A stretch of DNA of 64,000 nucleotides from CAVVFX01 sp963747535 (lineage in GTDB: Bacteria; Acidobacteriota; Terriglobia; Bryobacterales; Bryobacteraceae), in assembly GCA_963747535.1 (NCBI GenBank), contig CAVVFX010000006.1, positions 620,001 to 684,000 on the forward strand, given 5' to 3'. Within the stretch, counting starts at the first letter, position 1, and each line of letters starts with the position of its first letter. Both the position numbers and the translations under genes were made by a program. Shown one piece after another: positions 40,598 through 49,875 of this stretch. Below the pieces are notes generated by a model. The model searched no databases and was not told the origin of the DNA. It saw nothing but the letters and a program-made list of their open reading frames with translations.

Positions 40598-43042
40598 ATG
40601 CGCGTCAACTTACTGATGGCCAACGTAACACAGACTTCAGTCTGTGCCTTTCTGGCTGCCGCACTCCTGGCCGGGACAGCGCTGGCATCCACCCCGCGTT
40701 TCGCGCGCCTTGGCTCGTTTGACGGCCCGGTCGAAGTCCAGTTCGACGCCGCGGATGCCTGGCGGCCGGGTACACTCAATCTCCCCTTAGCTGAAGGCAC
40801 CCGCATCCGGACCGGCTCTGGCGCAACCGTCGAGATCGAACTCGACGACACCAGCGCTTTCCGCATGGTCGGCGAAGGCCTGGCTGAGTTGAGCGACTAT
40901 GCCCGGCTCTCCGGCGGTCAGCGCATTACGGTCATCTCGCTGGATCACGGATTGGCCTATTTCACCGGCGAGGCGAGTGCCGCCAATGCCATTCACCTGC
41001 TGGTTCCGGGCGCGCAGGCGTCGCTGAGGGAGGGGTCCCGCCTGCGATTGCAGGCGTTACAGGAATGGAGCGAGATCGCGATCATCGAAGGCGCGGCCCA
41101 ATTCACCATCCCCTCGGCCGAAATGGAGCTCCGCCAGGGACAGTCGGCTCGCGTGACAGTTCCCGAGTCAACGCATTTTTCGCTGTTCCGCGAGATCGCT
41201 CCGCTCGAGCCGGATAGCTGGAGCGAAGCGCTCGATAAAGCCGAAACCGACGCGCCAGCCAGCCGTCTGGACCTCGACCGCGCCGGTAAATGGATCAAGG
41301 CAGCCGACTACGGTACCGTGTGGCAGCCGGTGCCTCAAGCCGGATGGGCGCCTTTCCGCGACGGCCGCTGGATCTGGTACCAATCGGTTGGTTTCACTTG
41401 GGTAGGAGGGGAGTCGTGGGGCTGGACGCCGTACCATGAAGGTCGCTGGTTGCAGCATTCGGACCTCGGCTGGGTTTGGGTTCCTCCGGCCGAGGAAAGC
41501 ACCGAGGGAGACCATTTCCTGCCAGGCGAAGTCTTCTGGGCACGGGCCGGCAACCTTGCCGCTTGGGGACCGCTGGCGCCTGGCGAATCGTGGCCAGAAG
41601 GGGGTACGCCGCGTCAGTTCGCCGCGTTGAATACGACCGGCGGCGCGTTCGTTTCCGGTGCGCGGGAAATCGTTCCGTCGTCGGCCGAGAACCTGCCCAA
41701 GGATCTGCTGAAATCTTTTCTGTTCACGTCCGCCCTTCCTTCGCCGCCGCTGCCCGTGACGCGCCTGACGGCGGTGCGCGAGCCGCTGCGCACCAGAATT
41801 TTCAGCGCGGTCGAAGTTACGCCGGACGTTCAGCCAATGACGCAGGCAGCGCCTCCTCCGCCGGATGTCACGCCGGTGGTCGCGGAAGTAGCGCCGCCAC
41901 CCCCATTACCGATGCAGGCCGTCGACCCGGATCCGGCTGTGCCCGACACGCCGGCGCCCCCGATAGTTCCGGGAATTGTCGTCATCACATCGCCCCGCAA
42001 GGCGAGTACGGCAAGCAGTAACACGATAGCCAAAGCCTCGGCGACCAAGACCTCGTCTGTTTCCGCTTCGACCGATCGCTACGTCGCGCCGTTCGTGCCC
42101 AATTTTGCGGCACTGACCGGAGCGGGTGCCCGCGATCCCGAGTTACTGTTTCAGCGCTGGTTCCAGGAGTACGGTCAGGCCCAGATTACTTACCAGGCAG
42201 CGGGCACACATCAGGGACTCATCCAACTCGGCCAGGGCAAAATCGACTTCGCTGCCTCGGACACACCGTTAAGCGATGCGCAGATCGGGGACACCCGGTT
42301 ACCGGTTTTTCTCTTCCCGACTGCGATTGGGGCCGTGGTTCCCATCTACAACGTACCGGGCATCTACGACGGCTTGAAGCTGACTCCCGAAGCTATCGCC
42401 GGCATCTACCTGGGCGAAATCCGTTATTGGAACGACAGCCGGATTGTCGCAGTCAATCCCCGGGCGGGTTTGCCTCATACCCCCATCGTTCTGGTGGCGC
42501 GGTCGGACGGAAGCGCCGCGACATATACCTGGACCGACTATCTCTCCAAAATCAGCCCTGTCTGGAAAGCGAAGCAGGGGGCGGCTACATCGATCAATTG
42601 GCCTGTGGCAGGGTTGGCAGCAAAAGGGGACGGAGGCGTGGCCGAGGCGGTCAGCCAGACTCCGTACAGCCTGAGCTATATGGACTACGCCTGGGCCGTG
42701 AAGAACAACGTGCTTTACGCCGCGGTCAGGAATCGCTCCGGATCATTCGTGCTTGCTGACTCGCGCAGCCTTACTGAAGCCGCTGCGCGCAGCGTCCAGG
42801 CGCCCACGGACTTTCGCGCGTCCATCACCGATGCACCCGGCAGCGAATCCTATCCGATTGCTTCGTTCACCTACCTGATCGTCCCCCAGAAGATCAGTGA
42901 CCAACAGAAGCGGACGTCCCTGACGGTCTTTCTCACCTGGATGACGGCCGACGGTCAGAAGGCAGCAGCGGGATCGGGTCTTGGTCCCCTGCCGCAAGAG
43001 GTGGTAGCCGGAGAGCGTCGTCAGATCAGACGGATGAACTAA
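40598..43042 (+). CDS. FecR/DUF6600 - PstS-like fusion protein, secreted
   Basis: 814 residues. Signal peptide around residues 13-32 (VCAFLAAALLAGTALAS). Residues about 40-190: FecR-like beta domain (GTRIRTGSGATVEIELDDTS, FTIPSAEMELRQGQSARVTV). About 235-330: Trp-rich DUF6600-type repeats (GWAPFRDGRWIWYQSVGFTW, GWTPYHEGRWLQ, LGWVWVPP). About 405-460: proline-rich linker. About 495-810: phosphate-binding PstS-like domain (ALTGAGARDPELLFQRWFQEY, QGKIDFAASDTPLSDAQ, IYLGEIRYWNDSRI, LVARSDGSAATYTW). No pstCAB genes are nearby. I infer an envelope protein linking a ligand-binding domain to a FecR-like module. A hairpin repeat (40629-40646) lies in its signal region. Confidence 0.8.
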   Translation: MRVNLLMANVTQTSVCAFLAAALLAGTALASTPRFARLGSFDGPVEVQFDAADAWRPGTLNLPLAEGTRIRTGSGATVEIELDDTSAFRMVGEGLAELSDYARLSGGQRITVISLDHGLAYFTGEASAANAIHLLVPGAQASLREGSRLRLQALQEWSEIAIIEGAAQFTIPSAEMELRQGQSARVTVPESTHFSLFREIAPLEPDSWSEALDKAETDAPASRLDLDRAGKWIKAADYGTVWQPVPQAGWAPFRDGRWIWYQSVGFTWVGGESWGWTPYHEGRWLQHSDLGWVWVPPAEESTEGDHFLPGEVFWARAGNLAAWGPLAPGESWPEGGTPRQFAALNTTGGAFVSGAREIVPSSAENLPKDLLKSFLFTSALPSPPLPVTRLTAVREPLRTRIFSAVEVTPDVQPMTQAAPPPPDVTPVVAEVAPPPPLPMQAVDPDPAVPDTPAPPIVPGIVVITSPRKASTASSNTIAKASATKTSSVSASTDRYVAPFVPNFAALTGAGARDPELLFQRWFQEYGQAQITYQAAGTHQGLIQLGQGKIDFAASDTPLSDAQIGDTRLPVFLFPTAIGAVVPIYNVPGIYDGLKLTPEAIAGIYLGEIRYWNDSRIVAVNPRAGLPHTPIVLVARSDGSAATYTWTDYLSKISPVWKAKQGAATSINWPVAGLAAKGDGGVAEAVSQTPYSLSYMDYAWAVKNNVLYAAVRNRSGSFVLADSRSLTEAAARSVQAPTDFRASITDAPGSESYPIASFTYLIVPQKISDQQKRTSLTVFLTWMTADGQKAAAGSGLGPLPQEVVAGERRQIRRMN
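40629..40646. repeat. Perfect 8-bp hairpin inside the signal peptide region
   Basis: CACAGACT-TC-AGTCTGTG; the same word starts the gap at 2766-2780. It encodes T-Q-T-S-V-C in the PstS-fusion gene. Confidence 0.65.
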
Positions 43043-43044
43043 CC

Positions 43045-43542
43045 ATGAGCCACTCCCAACTGAATCTCGAAGCAGTTCCTTTCGATCTGCCCGAAGGGGC
43101 CAATCTGATCCTCGGCCAGAGCCACTTTATCAAGACGGCTGAAGACCTCTACGAAGCTCTGGTCAATACCGTACCGAGCATCAGGTTCGGCGTGGCATTT
43201 TGCGAGGCCTCGGGACCTTGCCTCATCCGTGCCGAGGGCAACGATGACGAGCTGGTCCGGGCAGCCATCCGCAACGCGCAGTCGATCGGCGCTGGCCACA
43301 CCTTCGTCGTGTTGATGAAGAATGCCTTCCCGATCAACGTGCTGGGCCGGATCAAGGACGTGCCGGAGGTGTGCACCATCTTCTGTGCTTCGGCGAATTC
43401 TGTCGAAGTGCTGGTGGCGCAGTCGGCGCAGGGACGGGGGATCGTCGGAGTCATCGACGGCAGCTCGCCGAAAGGCTGCGAAGGCGAGGAAGACCGTGTC
43501 GCGCGCCACTCTTTCCTGCGCAAGATCGGGTATAAGAAGTAA
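43045..43542 (+). CDS. Adenosine-specific kinase family protein
   Basis: 165 residues matching the adenosine-specific kinase family: NLEAVPFDLPEGANLILGQSHFIKTAEDLYEAL, FGVAFCEASGPCLIRAEGND, GHTFVVLMKNAFPINVLGRIKDVPEVCTIFCASANSVEVLV. A structure from Pyrobaculum suggested adenosine binding; the reaction in bacteria is little tested. It is cytoplasmic. The start is 2 bp after the PstS-fusion stop, so probably the same transcript. Confidence 0.85.
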   Translation: MSHSQLNLEAVPFDLPEGANLILGQSHFIKTAEDLYEALVNTVPSIRFGVAFCEASGPCLIRAEGNDDELVRAAIRNAQSIGAGHTFVVLMKNAFPINVLGRIKDVPEVCTIFCASANSVEVLVAQSAQGRGIVGVIDGSSPKGCEGEEDRVARHSFLRKIGYKK

Positions 43543-43560
43543 TGAGAAGGCGCCCGGCCG

Positions 43561-43917
43561 CTAGCTTTGGACGCCGAAGCCTTGCATCATTTTCTCCAAT
43601 CCCTGCACGAATGCCGACCGGGCCATCACCGTGTCGCACCCACTATCCCTGGCTTGCTTGATGACGTCGGCCTGAACGTGGGAGACGTAGCCAATCAGCT
43701 GAATCTGCCGCGTCCTTTCGGCCGACTTCAGACGCGTAATCAATTCCGGCGGGGCAAAATTGAGATCCAGGATCACCACTTCGGCGCCGTCGGCCTTCTC
43801 TAACGCCTCGTCCGGGGTCTTGGCGAATTCTATGGCAACGCCTGCCCGTTTGGCGGCGTCCGAGATCTTGACCCTGAACATCAGGTCGCTGAGAACTGCT
43901 ACGATTTTGCTGGGCAT
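43561..43917 (-). CDS. Receiver-like single-domain protein
   Basis: 118 residues from ATG 43917 (MPSKIVAVLSDLMFRVKISDAAKRAG). It has the CheY-like alternating pattern: VVILDLNFAPPELI with a candidate phospho-Asp, IQLIGYVSHVQADVIKQARDSGCDTVMARSAF. The usual acidic pair at the start is replaced by SD and the conserved Lys is not evident, so phosphorylation is doubtful. It is convergent with the adenosine kinase gene. Role unknown. Confidence 0.65.
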   Translation of the reverse strand: MPSKIVAVLSDLMFRVKISDAAKRAGVAIEFAKTPDEALEKADGAEVVILDLNFAPPELITRLKSAERTRQIQLIGYVSHVQADVIKQARDSGCDTVMARSAFVQGLEKMMQGFGVQS

Positions 43918-43980
43918 TTTTAGGGGCGCGTCCGCCGTTATTTTGCCACAACGGCCCGGAGTGTGTAACAAACTAATCAG

Positions 43981-45060
43981 ATGCCTTGGAGTTCCTGGTC
44001 CGGTTTCCGCCGCATGCGTTACCGCGTTACGCGCGGCGGAGTGGTATTCACGGTTGCGCTGTTGCTCGTGGCGGCGGCTGCGGCGTTGTCCGCGAACAAC
44101 CTGCTGTTCCTCATTGCCGCCGCGATGCTGGCCACGCTACTGGTCTCAGGCTTCGTCAGCCGCCTCAGCCTCGCGGGCTTGCAGGTCGACCTGTTGCTTC
44201 CCCAACACATCTCCGCGCGACGACCGACTCCCGCACACATCCGTCTGCGGAATCTCAAGTGGATCATGCCGTCCGTTTCGATCCAAATCAGCGGGGCGCC
44301 GATCGGCGGCCAGGAGTCTATCCTGCGCTCGCCGATCTACTACCCTCTTCTGCCGGGACGCGCGGCCATCGAAGAGGAGGCCCAGGTCTATTTTCCGCGG
44401 CGGGGTGAGCACGGGCATAATCTCTTTGTCTTTACCACGCGCTTTCCGTTCGGCTTCATCGAAAAGAAGATCAACGTGACCTTGCGGCGCGACACCCTGG
44501 TCTATCCCGCGATCGAACCTCGTCCGGAATGGGAGCCGCTGGCCGCCCTGATTCGCGGTGAACTGGAATCGCAGTCGCCCGGCGGCGAGCACGATTTCTA
44601 TCGCATTCGCCCCTACGTGAGTTCTGAGAGCGCGCGCCACCTGGACTGGAAGAGTTCGGCGCGTACTAGCGAACTGCAGGTCCGTGAGTTCGCCCGCGAG
44701 CAGCGCCAGACGCTCGAGATCATTCTCGACCGGCGTGTCGGTGCGGGACAGGAAGAATGGTTTGAGAACGCCGTTGAATGCTGCGCCTATCTAGCGTGGG
44801 AATTTCAGGAGAGCCCTCTGGTCTTGCGGTCCCAACGCTATGTTGCGCGGGTTCCCGAAGATTCCGACGTCTATGGTCTCCTCAAATTCCTGGCACTCGC
44901 CGCACCCGATGGCGGAAGCCTCGCCGATTCCTTCCAGGATGAACCGGCGATCCGGATTCTGTTGAGTACGGATCCGCAGAATGTGGCAGAGAGCGGGTGG
45001 GACGCGACACACGTGATCGCGGAGGGCGACCTGTCACGCGCGAACCCGGAAAGTTGTTAA
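43981..45060 (+). CDS. DUF58-family protein
   Basis: 359 residues with two N-terminal TM helices (GGVVFTVALLLVAAAAALSAN; LLFLIAAAMLATLLVSGF) and the DUF58 signature EHDFYRIRPYVSSESARHLDWKSSARTSELQVREF, then a VWA-like tail (LEIILDRRV). DUF58 proteins usually partner MoxR ATPases and act on envelope or metal-insertion assembly, but no moxR is in the window. It is membrane anchored. Confidence 0.85.
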   Translation: MPWSSWSGFRRMRYRVTRGGVVFTVALLLVAAAAALSANNLLFLIAAAMLATLLVSGFVSRLSLAGLQVDLLLPQHISARRPTPAHIRLRNLKWIMPSVSIQISGAPIGGQESILRSPIYYPLLPGRAAIEEEAQVYFPRRGEHGHNLFVFTTRFPFGFIEKKINVTLRRDTLVYPAIEPRPEWEPLAALIRGELESQSPGGEHDFYRIRPYVSSESARHLDWKSSARTSELQVREFAREQRQTLEIILDRRVGAGQEEWFENAVECCAYLAWEFQESPLVLRSQRYVARVPEDSDVYGLLKFLALAAPDGGSLADSFQDEPAIRILLSTDPQNVAESGWDATHVIAEGDLSRANPESC

Positions 45061-45101
45061 AGGATTAGCAGCACGCGCGGGAACGAACGGGTCGTCGAGG
45101 C

Positions 45102-46616
45102 TTAGCGGGCACTCACGCAGGTGAAGTTCGCAGCTTCGTCGATGCTGCCCGTCTCCTTATATTTGGCTACCTGCGGATAAGGGCATAGCGGGCGCGACCG
45201 GTCCACCTTAATCCCCGTAAGATGTTCTGCGACCATCTGGTCCGGCGCCTTACCCTGCGCTACCCAATCATCAATCGTCGTGAATACATCGATACGCGAG
45301 GGGCCATCCCCGCCGCTGCAGTGATTCATTCCGGGCGCCATGAACAGACGATACGAATCGTTGATCTTGGCCAGGCCGCCCATCGCCTTCACCACGCTGT
45401 TGTAATAATTCACGGAATTCAACGGCGAGATAAGCTGATCGTTCCAGCCGTGAAACATAAGCAGCTTCCCGCCATGCGCGAAGAAAGCCTTCAGGTTTGG
45501 ATCGGTGGCGTTCAACAGGCCGTTGTCCAGCTTGTCCGCAAGCGTGACATCCTTGTCGAAGTCGAGCGTGAGGTAGTCCCACTTGGGGTCCTTGAAGACC
45601 ACATATTGAAAGTGCGAAACCGGAATACCGAACGGTTTGGGTCCGGCCAGTGCGGGCCAGACGAGTTCACTACCCCGCGTCATTCCGGGAAAGACCGATT
45701 TGCCGGTCCGCGGATTCTTCGCGCCATCATAGATCTTGCGGGCCGCCGCAACCTGCGGTGCAGTCAAACACGATCCGTTCTCCTCGCCCTTGCACAGCAG
45801 AGCGCCCGGATCAAAATGACATCGCGTCGGATCTTCGATCAGTCCGTCCTTAACCCCATCGAGATTGTCGCAAGCGTCCAGTGCCGCCTGGTGGAGCACC
45901 AGGAGTTTGGCTGGTGCGAGAAAGGCGGCAGGATCCTTCGACGTGACAATTCCCGGCCACAGATCGCCGGCCATCAAATGAGTCCAATAATTGGCCGGCG
46001 CACCCGCGACAATGCCGTCATAATCGAGCGGGAATTTCTGCGCCTCTTTTAGTCCCTGCTTGCCGCCCGATGAGCAGCCGTTCCAATACGACCGCTCCGG
46101 CCCTTTGCTGTAAAACGCCTCGGCGATGGCCTTGCCTTTCACCGTCATCTCGTGGACGGCGCGATATCCGAAATCGGCCAGCTTCTCGGGATGTCCGAGC
46201 GCAAAAGTCGCGTCCGCGCCATCGTGGCCGGTGTTGGTCGACGCCGTGGCATAACCATGATTCAGCGCCATGGCGAGCGACCCGTAGACAATCGCTCCAG
46301 ACCACCCTCCGTTGCCGACACCCATAAATTTACCGTTCCACCTCTCGGCCGGCAGCCAGACTTCGATTTTGATATCAGAGTCGGAAGTGGGTTTAATCTG
46401 GGCCGCGACCCGACAGAATTCCGGTAGGCGTTTAAACGGCACTTGCTGAGCGGGAGGCAGATTGGCCGCAGTGAATTCCCCGGCGCCGACGGATTCGGCC
46501 TTCGTGATGGTGGTGTCGGGCAACTTGAGCCCGGCGAGTCCATCACAGGTTCCGGCAAGTGCGGAAGGGGCGAAAAAGATCGCGGTAAGAAACAGAAAGG
46601 TTTGTTTCGTGGGCAA
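45102..46616 (-). CDS. Tannase/feruloyl esterase family protein
   Basis: 504 residues with signal peptide (FLFLTAIFFAPSALAG). Tannase-family features: EVWLPAERWNGKFMGVGNGGWSG, nucleophile YWNGCSSGGKQGLKEAQKFP with Ser near residue 180, catalytic Asp in HGWNDQLISP and His in PGMNHCSGG. Paired cysteines and a calcium-type Asp-rich loop (ALDACDNLDGVKDGLIEDP) match the family. It hydrolyses aromatic esters from plant tannins or cell walls. It is extracellular or periplasmic. Confidence 0.9.
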   Translation of the reverse strand: MPTKQTFLFLTAIFFAPSALAGTCDGLAGLKLPDTTITKAESVGAGEFTAANLPPAQQVPFKRLPEFCRVAAQIKPTSDSDIKIEVWLPAERWNGKFMGVGNGGWSGAIVYGSLAMALNHGYATASTNTGHDGADATFALGHPEKLADFGYRAVHEMTVKGKAIAEAFYSKGPERSYWNGCSSGGKQGLKEAQKFPLDYDGIVAGAPANYWTHLMAGDLWPGIVTSKDPAAFLAPAKLLVLHQAALDACDNLDGVKDGLIEDPTRCHFDPGALLCKGEENGSCLTAPQVAAARKIYDGAKNPRTGKSVFPGMTRGSELVWPALAGPKPFGIPVSHFQYVVFKDPKWDYLTLDFDKDVTLADKLDNGLLNATDPNLKAFFAHGGKLLMFHGWNDQLISPLNSVNYYNSVVKAMGGLAKINDSYRLFMAPGMNHCSGGDGPSRIDVFTTIDDWVAQGKAPDQMVAEHLTGIKVDRSRPLCPYPQVAKYKETGSIDEAANFTCVSAR

Positions 46617-46765
46617 ATTGGCCTCCAGGTGAATAGTTTATTACGGGCTACACTGGTCCCATGCGACCCCGCTTCCTCTAGCGGCCGAAGTCACGGCCAC
46701 GCAGCGCGTATCGTTTGAAGGATGGAACGATTTACAGGCGGCCGTAACACAAGTCAAGGCGCAGG

Positions 46766-47512
46766 CTAAAGTCCGCGCCACAAGGGATCGAGCGACAAAA
46801 ATGCCAGCGCGTAGCGGCGTCCGAACTCACGCGCCGATACGGAGTTGAAATGCAGGCTATCGCCCTTGTCGACCAGTCCAGCCGATGAGACGAAGGCGCT
46901 GTGCGGCACGATGAAGGGGATCAGCGCGAGTTGCTCGTTGAGTTGCCGCGTGAACTTGCCCTTTTGAAATTCGCCGAGTTCTCCGACGATCACCGGCACA
47001 TCCGGAGCATCCAGATCCTGCCGCAGATGCTGGACCAGGTTGGCAAAGCGCTCGCGATAGCTGTTCACGTGCTCTTCGGTTCCTGCGTCCGCTTCTCCCT
47101 GGTGCCAGAGGCTCCCGCGCAACTTACCCGACTTCATGGACTCCTGAGTACGGCGCACCGCGTCCGCGTACAGTTTATCGCCGGGCTTCCATTCGTCCAG
47201 ACTGGTACCGCCGAAGGCCGCCGGAATCAGGCCTATAGACGATGTCGGATTGGCCCATTCGAGCGTTTTGGCGAAGGTCCGGCCGAGGCCCACACCAGCT
47301 ACCGCAGGCTTGTCGAAATGCAGCGGATCGACGGCCGGAACCCATGCCATTTCTTTGTTCAGCATGAAAACGCGCGGAATGATCTCCTTATCCTGCGCTT
47401 CGATCAAGCCGCGGCCGGCCATGTTCGATTGGCCGATCAGGAGGAACAGTTGCTTCTCTTGTGCCCACATGGCACCGCACCATAATGTCGCAATGAGCAG
47501 ACAGAATTTCAT
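46766..47512 (-). CDS. SASA-domain carbohydrate acetylesterase
   Basis: 248 residues with signal peptide (FCLLIATLWCGAMWA). SGNH-type esterase marks: nucleophile LFLLIGQSNMAGRG, GLIPAAFGGTSLDEW, WHQGEADAG and the Asp-His pair in KGDSLHFNSVS. It resembles sialate O-acetylesterases and acetylxylan esterases of the SASA family. It is the last gene of a four-gene operon, overlapping the aminopropyltransferase stop by ATGA. Confidence 0.85.
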   Translation of the reverse strand: MKFCLLIATLWCGAMWAQEKQLFLLIGQSNMAGRGLIEAQDKEIIPRVFMLNKEMAWVPAVDPLHFDKPAVAGVGLGRTFAKTLEWANPTSSIGLIPAAFGGTSLDEWKPGDKLYADAVRRTQESMKSGKLRGSLWHQGEADAGTEEHVNSYRERFANLVQHLRQDLDAPDVPVIVGELGEFQKGKFTRQLNEQLALIPFIVPHSAFVSSAGLVDKGDSLHFNSVSAREFGRRYALAFLSLDPLWRGL

Positions 47513-49875
47513 TTCGTGATCCCCAGCATCTTTTTCAAGGTGACCTTCTTTCCGTCCGACACGATAAACAGGTTATCCGGATACTGAAAACGCTTGATCA
47601 TTTCATAGTAAATATAAAAGCTGCCATTGTTGTCGAGACCGAGACCGGCCAGATACTGGAGGCGCAGGTTACGGTCGCGATTGATCTCCGCGCCCTTCAG
47701 CCATTCCGTGAAATCGCTGCGGCGTCCGGAGTAAGTAGACATCAACTCCACCGCCGACCCCAGCTTGACGTCACTTAGCGACTTCAGAACGCGCGAGTAC
47801 GCGGGCTGCTCGATGCGTCGCTGCATAGCATCGACGTCGATCTGAGGCGCATCCATTTGACCCAGCAACACCAGATCGTAGCCCATCCCCGCTACATCGT
47901 TATCCCAAACCGTAGCGTTGGGAAACGATTCGTAAAACGTGGCGATCTCGCTTTTCACCGTTTGCATGTCGCTGTCGTAAAGCGGAATCCATTGCGTCAC
48001 TTTGCCGCCCGGATTGAGGCGCGCCTTGACCAGTTCGAAATACTCCTTAGAATACAGGGTCGCGCTGCCTTTCACCCAGGGGTGGATGGGGTCCGACGTG
48101 ATGATGTCGAACTTCTCGCGGGCCGTCAGCATGTAGTGCCGGGCGTCGTCGTACACAATCGTTGTGCGCGGATCGTGCGCCACATTGTAATTCTCGCGGC
48201 TGAAGAACCTGGTGGTTGCAGGGGGAACGAGCGGCTCCATTTCGCAGATCACGATGCGTTTGATCTCAGGATAAGTGACGAACGATCCAGCCGTGACCCC
48301 CGCGCCGAATCCCACGATCAGGACGGACTGCGGCGCAGGATGTGCCAGCGCGGGAATGTGCCCCAACATGCGTTCGAGCTTGAGGTCGTGCGGTTCGTTG
48401 GAAGCTTCGGTCTTGCCACTGATGTGGAAGAGGCGTTTGCCATCGTCCCACTCCGAGACAACGATGGACGCATTCATTCCTTCGCCGACATAAAGCGAGT
48501 GTCCGCGATTGAGCGACGAAGGCAGCCTGCGTCCGTACGCAACCAGTTCCCACGGCACCGGCGGAATGCTCCAGGCGAGGATTCCCGTGAGGGCGATCGG
48601 CGCAACCACCGGAAACTTGAACGAGCGTAGTGCGAACAACGCCGCGAGCGCCGCGATCACGATCAGCAGACGCTGGCATTGCTGTGTGCCGATCCCGGGA
48701 ATCAGAATCAGGCTGAATGCGATAGCTCCTATGATCGCGCCAAGAGTATTCGCCGCATACACGCCACCCGCAAGTTTACCGGCATCTTCACGGTCGCGTG
48801 CCGCTGAAGCGAGCGCCAGTGGGAAGCTCGCGCCCCATAGCAAGGTGGCGGGCAGGATGGCCCACAGACAACGGACCAGGTCCAGTTGGAAGTCGATCCA
48901 TGGGTTGGTGGTGAGCGATGGATTGATCGGCCAGTAAGGCAGGGAACGGTAGATCATCCATGCCGTCCAGGCGATGGATGCAGCCAGCAACAACTGGCTG
49001 CCAGCGAGCCAGGCATGCGGACGGCTGGCTGTTCGTGCAATCAACGATCCAGCTGCGCTGCCCAAGCCGATTCCCACGAGAAAGACAGCGAGAATAATGG
49101 CAAACGTGTAAACGGTCGCGCCGAGCAGCAGCGACAAGAGCCTGGTCCAGACGACCTCCGCGCCCAGAGCCGTGAGCCCGGATAGCGCGATCGTCACGTA
49201 TACTGGCCACTCGCCGTGTTGCGTACGCCCGTAGCTCGATACGCTCGACGATGCCGTGCGCGAGCTGAGGATGAAACTCACCACAGCTGTCAGGCCATTG
49301 ATCGCCGCGGCAACGACGGTCGCGGTGGGCATGTCGAAAACCCGCAGCAGGTAGAATCCCGCCGCGAGGCATCCCAGTACGGCTCCCGCAGTGTTGGCGC
49401 CGTAGAGCAGGCCGAGCCGCGAGACGCGTTGCGCAGTCGCGTCCGGCGTTCCCGCTTCGAACCACCGGGCCATCGCGGGCAGAGAAGCGCCCATCAACAA
49501 GGTCGGCGGCAAGAGACAGAGTCCGCACAGAATGCCTCGCAAAAGCATTCCCGGCAATCCCACACCAATGGCCGCGACATAAACATAACGGGCCAGCGGG
49601 ATCAGAAACATCACCGCGATCCCGAAAATCCCGATGCCGAGTTCGATCAAAGCGTAGACCCGCAGTGGATGATGGCACGGCGACACCACACGCGGCAGCA
49701 GATAGCTGCCCGCGCACAATCCGCCCATATAGGCGCTCAGCAGCACCGCCATTGACACCGCCGTCGATCCGACCACCAGTTGCAGCAGTTGCAGCCAGAC
49801 AATTTCGTAAATCAACGCCGCGCAGCCGCTCGCTGCAAAGAGCAATAGGAGTGCCGGAAACAGGCGCCGCGGCAC
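47509..49875 (-). CDS. Membrane-fused spermidine synthase-like protein
   Basis: 788 residues. The first 450 hold about twelve TM helices with MFS-like loops (GASLPAMARWF, YGANTAGAVLGCLAAGFYLL, YAANTLGAIIGAIAFSLILIPGIG). The last 300 form an aminopropyltransferase/SAM-like fold (SVLIVGFGAGVTAGSFV, IVYDDARHYMLTAREKFDIITSDPIHPWVKGSATLYSKEYFEL). Such fusions are widespread; real polyamine synthesis is unproven. The start is GTG 49875, overlapping the upstream stop. Confidence 0.85.
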   Translation of the reverse strand: MPRRLFPALLLLFAASGCAALIYEIVWLQLLQLVVGSTAVSMAVLLSAYMGGLCAGSYLLPRVVSPCHHPLRVYALIELGIGIFGIAVMFLIPLARYVYVAAIGVGLPGMLLRGILCGLCLLPPTLLMGASLPAMARWFEAGTPDATAQRVSRLGLLYGANTAGAVLGCLAAGFYLLRVFDMPTATVVAAAINGLTAVVSFILSSRTASSSVSSYGRTQHGEWPVYVTIALSGLTALGAEVVWTRLLSLLLGATVYTFAIILAVFLVGIGLGSAAGSLIARTASRPHAWLAGSQLLLAASIAWTAWMIYRSLPYWPINPSLTTNPWIDFQLDLVRCLWAILPATLLWGASFPLALASAARDREDAGKLAGGVYAANTLGAIIGAIAFSLILIPGIGTQQCQRLLIVIAALAALFALRSFKFPVVAPIALTGILAWSIPPVPWELVAYGRRLPSSLNRGHSLYVGEGMNASIVVSEWDDGKRLFHISGKTEASNEPHDLKLERMLGHIPALAHPAPQSVLIVGFGAGVTAGSFVTYPEIKRIVICEMEPLVPPATTRFFSRENYNVAHDPRTTIVYDDARHYMLTAREKFDIITSDPIHPWVKGSATLYSKEYFELVKARLNPGGKVTQWIPLYDSDMQTVKSEIATFYESFPNATVWDNDVAGMGYDLVLLGQMDAPQIDVDAMQRRIEQPAYSRVLKSLSDVKLGSAVELMSTYSGRRSDFTEWLKGAEINRDRNLRLQYLAGLGLDNNGSFYIYYEMIKRFQYPDNLFIVSDGKKVTLKKMLGITK

